Shown: positions 21,740-28,269 of the stretch, piece by piece
Layout of the letters: every line of letters starts with the position of its first letter
Position numbering within the stretch: position 1 is the first letter of the stretch
Source: Ruthenibacterium avium
Lineage (GTDB): Bacteria > Bacillota > Clostridia > Oscillospirales > Ruminococcaceae
NCBI GenBank assembly: GCA_019118905.1
Contig: DWYA01000063.1
Coordinates: forward strand, 1-28,269
Reading direction: 5' to 3'
DNA: 28,269 bases
Translations under genes and position numbers: made by a program
Notes under the pieces: generated by a model
Told to the model about the DNA's origin: nothing
The model's database searches: none
Seen by the model: only the letters and a program-made list of their open reading frames with translations

Positions 21740-23824
21740 ATGAACTATGCAAATGATCGAATTCGTACCGTGTTGCTGGCCGGCCATGCAGGCGCCGGAA
21801 AAACCACGTTGGCCGAAGCACTGCTGTACTTGACAAAAGGAACCGACCGTCTGGGACGTGTCGAAGACGGCAACACGGTGTGTGACTATGACCCTGACGA
21901 GGCCAAGCGCCACGCATCGCTGTCTTTGGCGGTGGCGCCTGTGGAATTTGACGGCGTGAAAATCAATTTGATTGACACACCGGGTTTGTTCGATTTCGAG
22001 GCGGGTTTGTACGAGGGAATCCGTGCAGCGGAGAGCGTTTTGATTGCTGTTTCCGCACGAAGCGGCCTGAGCGTGGGGGCGCAGAAGGCTTATCGTATGG
22101 CGGTAAAAAATGAAAAAGCGCGCATGTTCTACATCAGCAAAGTGGACGCAGAAAATGCCGATTTTTATAAAGTGTTTGAAGAGCTGAAAAGCGAAATCGG
22201 CCCTTCGGTATGTCCTGTGGTGGTTCCCATCGAGCAGGCGGGCGGCCGTGTTTACTTAAACTTGATCACCAAAAAGGCATACAGCTATGCCGGTGACGGT
22301 ACAGCGCGTGAAGTGCCGGTACCCAGCTATGGCCACCGCACCGAAGGCTTGATGGCCGCTATGCGCGAAGCTGTTGCCGAAACAGACGAGGCCCTGATGG
22401 AGAAATTCTTTGAGGGCGAGCCGTTTACCGAAGAAGAAATGATCGAGGGTGTGCGCATGGGCACCCGCACAGGCGCTATCACTCCTGTGGTGTGCGGTGC
22501 CTCTACCACCATGGCGGCAGCCGACCAAGTGCTTTGGGCAATGCGCAAACTGCTGCCCAGCGCTGCGCGCGCCGCAGGTGAAGTGGGCGTAGACCGCGAC
22601 GGAAACCCGGTTGAAATCAACTGCACGCCCGTCGAGCCGCTGTGTGCTTATGTGTTTAAAACGGTGGCCGACCCGTTTGTGGGCAAAATGAGCTATGTGA
22701 AGGTAATCAGCGGGAAGCTGACACCCGATACTCCGGCTTTCAACCCGCGCACGGGTGAGCCTGAGCGTCTGGGTAAGCTGGCATTTGCAAAAGGCAAAAA
22801 GCTGGTGGATACCGATTGCATTTCAGCGGGCGATGTTGGCGTTTTAACCAAGCTGCCCAGCGCAAAAACCGGCGATACGCTGTGTGCGCCCGGCCGTGTG
22901 GTGACACTGGAAGCGCCCACATTCCCGGTACCCACCCTTTCCATGGCCATTAAAGTGAAAAATAAAGGCGACGAAAGCAAAGTATCCGGTGCACTTCAGC
23001 GTTTGATGGAGGAGGACCCCACCATCGGTTACCGTGTGGACACCGAAACCGTGCAGCAGATTCTCAGCGGTATGGGCGAGCAGCACCTGGATGTTGTGTG
23101 CTCTAAGCTGAAAAATAAATTCGGTGTGGAAATTGCGCTGGCAAAGCCGCGCATTGCCTACCGCGAGTCCATCCGCAAAACGTTTAAGGCACAGGGCCGT
23201 CATAAAAAACAAACGGGCGGCCACGGCCAGTTTGGCGATGTGTGGATCGAGTTTGCGCCCACGCAGGACGGAGACTTTGTCTTTGAGGAGAAAGTGTTTG
23301 GCGGCAGTGTTCCCAAAAACTTCTTCCCGGCTGTCGAAAAGGGTCTGCAAGAGGCGGTTCAGCATGGTGTGCTGGCGGGCTATCCCGTTGTCGGTTTGAA
23401 GGCCACTTTGTTGGACGGCAGCTATCACCCGGTTGATTCTTCCGAAATGGCGTTTAAAATGGCGGCGAAGCTCGCCTATAAGGCAGCACTGCCGCAGGCC
23501 GGCCCCGTGCTGTTGGAGCCGATCGGCACGCTGAAGGCTACGGTGCCCAATGATGTCACAGGCGATATTATGGGCGAAGTAACCAAGCGGCGCGGGCGTG
23601 TGCTGGGCATGAACCCGGCAGAGGACGGAATGCAGACCGTCGAGGCGGAAGTTCCCGTCAGTGAAATGCATGATTTCACCACCTATCTGCGTCAAAGTAC
23701 ACAGGGAAGGGGCAGTTTTGTATTTGAGTTTACCCGTTATGAGGCGCTGCCTTCACAGCTGGAAAGCAAAGTGATTGAGGACGCCAAGAAATTCATGGAT
23801 ATTAAGTCCGACGACGAAGTATAG
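21740..23824 (+). CDS. Elongation factor G-like GTPase
   Basis: The protein has 694 residues with the five-domain EF-G layout, ending in domain IV (HPVDSSEMAFKMAA) and domain V (GEVTKRRGRVLGMNPAEDG). The P-loop is GHAGAGKT (15-22) instead of AHIDAGKT. G3 is DTPGLFDF (79-86), so Leu83 replaces the catalytic His of EF-G. G4 is SKVD (133-136) rather than NKMD. These changes mark the EF-G2-like paralogue group found in many bacteria, not the housekeeping translocase and not a Tet(M)-type protection protein by my reading. Its role on the ribosome is unsettled. AGAGGG lies about 9 nt before the ATG. It is the only gene after the long leader. Confidence 0.9.
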   Translation: MNYANDRIRTVLLAGHAGAGKTTLAEALLYLTKGTDRLGRVEDGNTVCDYDPDEAKRHASLSLAVAPVEFDGVKINLIDTPGLFDFEAGLYEGIRAAESVLIAVSARSGLSVGAQKAYRMAVKNEKARMFYISKVDAENADFYKVFEELKSEIGPSVCPVVVPIEQAGGRVYLNLITKKAYSYAGDGTAREVPVPSYGHRTEGLMAAMREAVAETDEALMEKFFEGEPFTEEEMIEGVRMGTRTGAITPVVCGASTTMAAADQVLWAMRKLLPSAARAAGEVGVDRDGNPVEINCTPVEPLCAYVFKTVADPFVGKMSYVKVISGKLTPDTPAFNPRTGEPERLGKLAFAKGKKLVDTDCISAGDVGVLTKLPSAKTGDTLCAPGRVVTLEAPTFPVPTLSMAIKVKNKGDESKVSGALQRLMEEDPTIGYRVDTETVQQILSGMGEQHLDVVCSKLKNKFGVEIALAKPRIAYRESIRKTFKAQGRHKKQTGGHGQFGDVWIEFAPTQDGDFVFEEKVFGGSVPKNFFPAVEKGLQEAVQHGVLAGYPVVGLKATLLDGSYHPVDSSEMAFKMAAKLAYKAALPQAGPVLLEPIGTLKATVPNDVTGDIMGEVTKRRGRVLGMNPAEDGMQTVEAEVPVSEMHDFTTYLRQSTQGRGSFVFEFTRYEALPSQLESKVIEDAKKFMDIKSDDEV

Positions 23825-23850
23825 AGTCGTCAATACCTCTCCCCCCCTCG

Positions 23851-23881
23851 GCACGGGCAGTCTTCTCGGGACTGCCCGTGC
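23851..23881 (+). terminator. Terminator of the EF-G-like gene
   Basis: GCACGGGCAGTC (23851-23862), loop TTCTCGG, GACTGCCCGTGC (23870-23881). Twelve perfect pairs are followed by only a weak T-tract. A run of seven C's precedes it. The rest of 23882-23985 holds nothing I can name. Confidence 0.75.
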
Positions 23882-23985
23882 TTGCGTGTGGCCCAATGAC
23901 GCCAATGGAGATCAGGGGAAAATAGTTGACTAAGCAAAAAAATAACGTAAAAAAATGTCACTTCATACAAAAAAGATAGTTTTGC

Positions 23986-24014
23986 TTGACACACTCATAT
24001 AAAATAGTTATAAT
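23986..24014 (+). promoter_or_regulatory. Consensus SigA promoter of greA
   Basis: TTGACA (23986-23991), exactly 17 bp, TATAAT (24009-24014). This is the closest match to consensus in the window. Confidence 0.9.
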
Positions 24015-24101
24015 AGTGTGCATTGTACGGCTGTTAGAAGCACGGTTTCACAGCGCGTACGAAAGAAAAGTATTGAGTGCAAACTGTGCCAAAGGAGAAC
24101 G

Positions 24102-24587
24102 ATGAACGTGAATAAAGAAGTCGTTATGACATACGCCGGTCTGCGTGCGCTGGAGGACGAGCTGGAAAACCTGAAAACCGTCAAGCGCAAAGAAGTTGCC
24201 GAAAAAATCAAAGTGGCGCGTGGCTACGGCGATTTGTCTGAAAACAGCGAGTATGACGAGGCGAAGAACGAGCAGGGCTTGGTGGAAAGCCGCATTGCCG
24301 AGCTGGAAAAGCGTTTGAAACATGCGCGCGTCATTGATGAAAGCGAGCTGAGCAACGACAGCATCAGCGTGGGCAGCCATGTGAAAATTAAAGACGAAGA
24401 CGGTGATGAGGAAGAGTACGACATTACCGGCTCCACTGAGGCAGACCCGCTGGAGGGCAAAATTTCCGACGAAAGCCCCATTGGTTCGGCATTGATTGGT
24501 CATGGTGTGGGCGATAAAGTAGTGGTTACTTTGCCCAATGGCAATACCGTCACTTATGAGGTAATGGCCATCAGCGGCGCAATTTGA
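24102..24587 (+). CDS. greA: Transcript cleavage factor GreA
   Basis: The protein has 161 residues. The N-terminal coiled coil contains the tip acidic residues in GYGDLSENSEYDEAKNEQ; the C-terminal FKBP-like domain has TEADPLEGKISDESPIGSALIGH. It enters the secondary channel of RNA polymerase and triggers cleavage of backtracked RNA. AAAGGAG is close (4 nt) to ATG 24102; GTG 24108 in the same frame is better spaced and cannot be excluded. Two terminators separate it from lysS, which follows on the same strand. Confidence 0.95.
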   Translation: MNVNKEVVMTYAGLRALEDELENLKTVKRKEVAEKIKVARGYGDLSENSEYDEAKNEQGLVESRIAELEKRLKHARVIDESELSNDSISVGSHVKIKDEDGDEEEYDITGSTEADPLEGKISDESPIGSALIGHGVGDKVVVTLPNGNTVTYEVMAISGAI

Positions 24588-24599
24588 TTGGCGCTGCTA

Positions 24600-24660
24600 A
24601 AGCAAATGTTTGCTTTTTTCTAATTTGCGAAAAAAACAGGTGCGCAAGCACCTGTTTTTG
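24600..24660 (+). terminator. Tandem terminators after greA
   Basis: The first is AAGCAA/TTGCTT (24600-24615) followed by T's. The second is AAAAACAGGTGC (24632-24643), loop GCAA, GCACCTGTTTTT (24648-24659). Confidence 0.87.
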
Positions 24661-24669
24661 TGTTATACT
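24661..24669 (+). promoter_or_regulatory. Extended -10 promoter of lysS
   Basis: TG-T-TATACT starts right at the end of the greA terminator, with no clear -35. The leader to the lysS ATG is about 100 nt and shows no T-box signature. Confidence 0.5.
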
Positions 24670-24774
24670 ATACCCCAAGGACGTTTGAACAAGCGGTGCG
24701 GGCCGTTTGTTTGAAAACCATTTGTCAGACGCGGTGTAAAATGCGTCGGGATTTTATAATAGGAGAGAATGTTC

Positions 24775-26742
24775 ATGGCAGAAAATCATATGCCCATCCA
24801 AAACGAAGCGGCCAACGAACAGGATTATAACGAGCTGGTCGCCATTCGCCGCGAAAAGTTGAAGGCGCTTCAAGACGCAGGAAAAGACCCGTTTGCCAAT
24901 ACGGTATGGCCGCAGAGCGATTTTGCGGCAGAAATCAAAGAGAACTTTGTCGACTTGCCGGAGGGCGAGGAGCCGCGCCGCGTTTGCATGGCGGGCCGCA
25001 TGATGTCCAAGCGCGTGATGGGCAAGGCCAGCTTTGCCGATTTGCGTGACAAAAGCGGCAATATTCAAATGTATGTGCGCCGCGACGATATCGGCACCGA
25101 TTCCTATCAGGAGTTTAAAAAGTTTGACATTGGCGATATTGTCGGTGTGCGCGGTTTTGTGTTCCGCACCAAAATGGGCGAAATCAGCGTCCATGTGACG
25201 GAAATTGTGCTGCTCAGCAAAAGCCTGCTTCCGCTGCCCGAGAAGTTCCACGGCCTCACTGACCGCGAAACGCGCTACCGTCAGCGCTATGTGGACTTGA
25301 TTGTCAACCCGGAAGTTAAGGATGTTTTTGTCAAGCGCAGCAAAATTATTAAGGAAATCCGCAACTACCTCGATGACCATGCGTTTATGGAGGTAGAAAC
25401 CCCTGTTTTGCATACACAGGCAGGCGGTGCTGCGGCACGTCCCTTCATCACCCACCACAATACGCTGGACATTGACATGTATATGCGCATTGCGCTGGAG
25501 CTGCACCTCAAGCGCTTGGTGGTAGGCGGCTTAGACCGTGTGTATGAGATTGGCCGTGTGTTCCGCAACGAGGGTATGGATACGCGCCACAATCCCGAAT
25601 TTACCATGCTGGAGGCCTATCAGGCCTACACCGATTACCGCGGCATGATGGATTTGTGCGAGGATATGATGCGCACCGTAGCACGCAAGGTGAACGGAAC
25701 GGCTGTTTGCGAGCTGGACGGCGTAACTTACGATTTGGAAAAGCCCTTTACCCGCATCAGCATGGTCGAAGCGGTGCGTCAGTATGCCGGTGTGGATTTT
25801 GACGCGATTGCCGACGACGAAGCGGCAAAGGCGATTGCAAAAGAGCGCCATGTGGCTTTTGAGCCGCACCACAAAAAGGGCGATATTCTCAACCTGTTCT
25901 TCGAGGAGTTCGTGGAGGAGAAGCTGGTTCAGCCCACCTTCTTGACGGGTCATCCGGTTGAAATCAGCCCGTTGTCGAAAAAAGACCAGAACAATCCCGC
26001 TTATACCGAGCGTTTTGAGCTGTTTATCGGCGGACGTGAATATTGCAATGCGTTCAGCGAGCTGAACGACCCCATCGACCAGCGCCAGCGCTTTGAGTAT
26101 CAGGAATTTTTGAAAGCGCACGGCGATGACGAAGCTTCCGGTGTGGATGAGGACTTCCTCAATGCACTGAGCTATGGCTTGCCCCCCACAGGTGGTATCG
26201 GTATCGGCATTGACCGTTTTGTGATGCTGCTGACGGGCGCTTCTACGATTCGTGACGTTTTGCTGTTCCCGACGATGAAGCCGCTCGATGCTGTGAAGAA
26301 AGAAGCCGCGGCGGACGGCGAGGCTCAGCAAGCGCCGAAAGCACAGGAGAAACCGGCGGAGAAAATTGATTTTTCCAATGTGAAGATTGAGCCGCTGTTT
26401 GAGGAAAGCGTTGATTTTGAAACGTTCAGCAAATCTGATTTCCGAGCCGTCAAGGTAAAAGCATGTGAAGCGGTGCCCAAGAGCAAGAAGCTGCTGAAAT
26501 TTGTTTTGGACGACGGCACCGGCACAGACAGAGTGATTTTGAGCGGAATCCACGAGTATTACGAGCCGGAAGAGCTGGTGGGCAAAACTTGCATTGCAAT
26601 TACAAACCTGCCTCCCAGACCCATGATGGGCATTGACTCTTGCGGTATGTTGATTTCCGCCGTACACGAGGAAAACGGAAAGGAAGGGTTAAACCTTCTC
26701 ATGGTGGATGACCGTATTCCCGCAGGCGCAAAGCTCTATTAA
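24775..26742 (+). CDS. lysS: Class II lysyl-tRNA synthetase fused to a Trbp111-like tRNA-binding domain
   Basis: The protein has 655 residues, about 150 longer than a standard LysRS. Residues 60-165 are the OB-fold anticodon domain. The catalytic core has motif 2 RVFRNEGMDTRHNPEFTMLE and motif 3 GIGIGIDRF (about 474-482). A low-complexity Ala/Glu/Lys/Gln linker spans about 507-531. Residues 532-655 form a second OB-fold like Trbp111 and the MetRS C-terminus (FRAVKVKACEAVPKSKKLLK, ending GLNLLMVDDRIPAGAKLY). That module usually dimerises and grips tRNA, so it should raise tRNA affinity. ATG 24775 is 7 nt from AGGAGAG; ATG 24769 is too close. Confidence 0.96.
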   Translation: MAENHMPIQNEAANEQDYNELVAIRREKLKALQDAGKDPFANTVWPQSDFAAEIKENFVDLPEGEEPRRVCMAGRMMSKRVMGKASFADLRDKSGNIQMYVRRDDIGTDSYQEFKKFDIGDIVGVRGFVFRTKMGEISVHVTEIVLLSKSLLPLPEKFHGLTDRETRYRQRYVDLIVNPEVKDVFVKRSKIIKEIRNYLDDHAFMEVETPVLHTQAGGAAARPFITHHNTLDIDMYMRIALELHLKRLVVGGLDRVYEIGRVFRNEGMDTRHNPEFTMLEAYQAYTDYRGMMDLCEDMMRTVARKVNGTAVCELDGVTYDLEKPFTRISMVEAVRQYAGVDFDAIADDEAAKAIAKERHVAFEPHHKKGDILNLFFEEFVEEKLVQPTFLTGHPVEISPLSKKDQNNPAYTERFELFIGGREYCNAFSELNDPIDQRQRFEYQEFLKAHGDDEASGVDEDFLNALSYGLPPTGGIGIGIDRFVMLLTGASTIRDVLLFPTMKPLDAVKKEAAADGEAQQAPKAQEKPAEKIDFSNVKIEPLFEESVDFETFSKSDFRAVKVKACEAVPKSKKLLKFVLDDGTGTDRVILSGIHEYYEPEELVGKTCIAITNLPPRPMMGIDSCGMLISAVHEENGKEGLNLLMVDDRIPAGAKLY

Positions 26743-26880
26743 GATGTACCGTTTTGCCTGTGAAAACGGGATGTACTTCATAGTCGGAAAAAGCCTCAAA
26801 AGTACACTTTTACATCAAATCTACATCATTTGGTGCAGAAAAGTGTGCAGAGCCTAAAAAATCGCATAATTAACGGAATA

Positions 26881-26914
26881 AATGGGCAGTCCTTAATCGG
26901 GATTGCCCATTTTC
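26881..26914 (+). terminator. Terminator before the GNAT gene
   Basis: AATGGGCAGTCC (26881-26892) pairs with GGATTGCCCATT (26900-26911), twelve pairs with one G-T, then TTC. It likely ends the lysS transcript 140 bp downstream. Confidence 0.75.
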
Positions 26915-26950
26915 AAATAAAAGAAAACAATACTATATGAGGTGTGGACT

Positions 26951-27394
26951 ATGGATATTAAAGAGGTAAAAGAAGGTAAAAAGCAATATCTGGATTTACT
27001 GTTATTGGCGGATGAACAGGAAAATATGATAGACCGATATCTTACAAAGGGAACAATGTATGTTTTAGAAGATGACGGAGTCAAATCTGAATGTGTTGTG
27101 TTAGATGTTGGTGGCGGAGTGCTTGAAATAAAAAACATTGCCACAGATCCACAGTTTCACGGTAAGGGCTACGGTAAAGCATTGATTGAGTTTATTATCA
27201 ATAAATATCAGGGCGATTATTCGATATTGCAGGTCGGAACGGGTGACAGCCCATCAACGATCCCTTTTTATGAAAAGTGCGGTTTTACCCGTTCTCATAT
27301 TATCAAGAATTTCTTTACTGATAATTATGACCACCCGATTTATGATGGTGGTGTGAAGCTGACAGATATGATTTACTTGCGAAAAAATATATAG
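26951..27394 (+). CDS. GNAT-family N-acetyltransferase
   Basis: The protein has 147 residues. The acetyl-CoA pyrophosphate loop is QFHGKGYGKALIEF (about residues 71-84), preceded by the beta-4 strand VLEIKNIATDP, and IPFYEKCGFTRSH lies near the C-terminus. The substrate cannot be told. GAGGTG lies 6 nt upstream of ATG 26951. Base use is much more AT-rich than in the genes to its left. A short hairpin (27432-27448) follows. Confidence 0.9.
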   Translation: MDIKEVKEGKKQYLDLLLLADEQENMIDRYLTKGTMYVLEDDGVKSECVVLDVGGGVLEIKNIATDPQFHGKGYGKALIEFIINKYQGDYSILQVGTGDSPSTIPFYEKCGFTRSHIIKNFFTDNYDHPIYDGGVKLTDMIYLRKNI

Positions 27395-27431
27395 GAACAA
27401 GTTTGTGACTAACATATCCAATGTTAATATG

Positions 27432-27456
27432 CGTTGCTTGTAGCAACGGATTGTTT
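27432..27456 (+). terminator. Short terminator after the GNAT gene
   Basis: CGTTGC (27432-27437), loop TTGTA, GCAACG (27443-27448), then GATTGTTTT. Confidence 0.55.
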
Positions 27457-27501
27457 TGAATACAATAATGGTAACGACTGAAAGAAAGGTGGTTATCCAT
27501 A

Positions 27502-28011
27502 GTGTTAAATGAAAATATTAAATCTATCAGAAAGTCAAAAGGACTTTCGCAGGAGGAACTCGCTATCAAACTAAATGTAGTGCGGCAGACAATTTCTAAA
27601 TGGGAAAAAGGCTTATCTGTTCCTGATTCCGATCTGTTGATTTCCCTATCAGAAGTGTTAGAAACTCCCGTAAGCACTTTGCTTGGAGAAACGATTGATG
27701 AGCCAAAGCCGGATGATTTAAAAGTGATTTCCGAAAAGTTGGAGGTCATAAATCTACAGCTCGCCAAAAGGAAAGAGGCGAGACGAAAAATATTTCATTG
27801 GGGTTTTATCTCATTGTGTGCGTTGATCGTAATTGTTTTTGCGGTTATATTCGTGCTGAACAGTCCATACTTGGGGTGGGATTACAGTAAACCCGAAACC
27901 GAAGTTATGGGAGTAGGCTTTCACGCATTGGAGTGGCTGTTCGTAAGATTAGCACCTATTGTCCTGATTGGCTCAGTTATCGGAGCTGTTTTGACACGAG
28001 AGAAAAAGTAA
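27502..28011 (+). CDS. Membrane-anchored XRE-family regulator
   Basis: The protein has 169 residues. Residues 4-60 are a Cro/CI helix-turn-helix (IRKSKGLSQEELAIKLNVVR, then SKWEKGLSVPDSDLL). A charged linker follows, then two membrane helices at about 98-120 and 143-164, ending in REKK. The DNA-binding domain is thus tethered to the membrane. GTG start with AAAGGTGG upstream. Related small regulators are common in Lachnospiraceae-type genomes, often beside transporters. A hairpin terminator follows at 28018-28038. Confidence 0.87.
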   Translation: MLNENIKSIRKSKGLSQEELAIKLNVVRQTISKWEKGLSVPDSDLLISLSEVLETPVSTLLGETIDEPKPDDLKVISEKLEVINLQLAKRKEARRKIFHWGFISLCALIVIVFAVIFVLNSPYLGWDYSKPETEVMGVGFHALEWLFVRLAPIVLIGSVIGAVLTREKK

Positions 28012-28017
28012 CCTGTA

Positions 28018-28042
28018 CAAGCAACAGCGGGTTGCTTGTTTG
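28018..28042 (+). terminator. Terminator after the membrane XRE gene
   Basis: CAAGCAAC (28018-28025), loop AGCGG, GTTGCTTG (28031-28038), then TTTG. Its GTTGCTTGT arm also occurs in the hairpin at 27433-27441. Confidence 0.6.
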
Positions 28043-28085
28043 TAGAATGCACACATATTATAATATTTACAAGGTGGTGATTTTA

Positions 28086-28269
28086 ATGGATACGAAAGAT
28101 GTTATATTCGAACTGCGAACGAAAAAAGGTTTGTCACAAGATGAACTTGCAGAAAAACTCTATGTTACAAGGCAAGCGGTATCCCGTTGGGAAAACGGAG
28201 AAACAATTCCAAATACAGAAACCTTAAAACTGCTCTCTAAGTTTTTTGATGTTTCAATCAATACGCTTT
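28086..28269 (+). CDS. XRE-family regulator, cut by the window end
   Basis: Only the first 61 residues are visible. They form a complete Cro/CI helix-turn-helix (ELRTKKGLSQDELAEKLYVT, then RQAVSRWENGETIPNTETLKLLSKFF). AAGGTGGTG precedes ATG 28086. The wording matches the common group in which a zinc ribbon or membrane segment follows the HTH, but that part lies outside the window. Confidence 0.85.
   Translation, partial: MDTKDVIFELRTKKGLSQDELAEKLYVTRQAVSRWENGETIPNTETLKLLSKFFDVSINTL

Larger units (their letters stand above)
26743..28269. other. AT-rich terminal segment, probably acquired
   Basis: After lysS the base composition drops clearly and codons shift to A/T-ending forms (for example AAA, GAA, ATA, TTA). 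The genes change from housekeeping to a GNAT enzyme and two small XRE regulators. Bases 26743-26950 hold no gene: a CCGTTTT/AAAACGG hairpin, an ACACTTTT/AAAAGTGT inverted repeat (26804-26846) and a terminator. No integrase or transposase is in view, so the mechanism is unknown. Confidence 0.6.

Noticed and set aside
1..28269. tRNA or rRNA genes
   Set aside because: No cloverleaf with a GTTCRA-type T-arm and no rRNA signature was found on either strand by reading.

Overview
This window looks like chromosomal DNA from a spore-forming Gram-positive anaerobe of the Clostridia, most likely Oscillospirales. The reasons are strong Shine-Dalgarno (SD) sites, a near-complete spoIIE, an AbrB-like transition-state regulator, SigA-type promoters with near-consensus hexamers, a greA-lysS neighbourhood, and a moderate, slightly GC-rich composition. 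Genus cannot be fixed from the sequence alone. Nearly all of it is housekeeping DNA with short intergenic regions that carry readable promoters and terminators.

Layout. Bases 1-230: a gene-free, hairpin-rich block bounded by two identical 29-nt terminator hairpins. 295-1737 (minus): abrB-like regulator and trpS. 1987-3441: gltX, divergent from trpS. 3542-4669 (minus): a lipoprotein MsrA-MsrB fusion. 4962-7295: spoIIE. 7297-7728 (minus): an Lrp/AsnC regulator, divergent from a candidate small RNA (about 7927-8034). 8104-9351 (minus): hflX. 9481-10293: a Cof-type HAD phosphatase. 10368-11600 (minus): M29 aminopeptidase. 11789-14064: feoA-feoB. 14163-14345 (minus): a 60-aa glycine-rich membrane-type protein. 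14558-18823: a six-gene operon (pyridoxal kinase, trmL, degV family, GT2 glycosyltransferase, flavin reductase, YhcH family). 18900-19550: udk. 19696-20400 (minus): an XRE regulator with a visible self-operator. 20698-21324: histidine phosphatase. 21740-23824: an EF-G-like GTPase behind a long structured leader. 24102-26742: greA and lysS. From about 26750 to the end the DNA turns AT-rich and carries a GNAT acetyltransferase and two XRE regulators, the last cut by the window edge; this part is probably acquired.

How the genes relate. Translation dominates: three aminoacyl-tRNA synthetases (Trp, Glu, Lys), a tRNA wobble methyltransferase, an EF-G paralogue, the ribosome-associated GTPase HflX and the RNA polymerase rescue factor GreA. 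Other genes serve sporulation (AbrB-like, SpoIIE), oxidative damage repair (MsrAB), ferrous iron uptake (FeoAB) and nucleotide or cofactor salvage (Udk, PdxK).

No complete novel multi-gene defence or metabolic system is visible. The most interesting unexplained signals are non-coding: (1) the hairpin-duplicating element at 18-229; (2) a promoter-hairpin-C-rich-terminator RNA at 7893-8034 divergent from the Lrp gene with a shared palindrome; (3) the roughly 220-nt leader of the EF-G-like gene, with GNRA-capped hairpins and mutually exclusive helices; (4) the XRE operator placed on its own start site.
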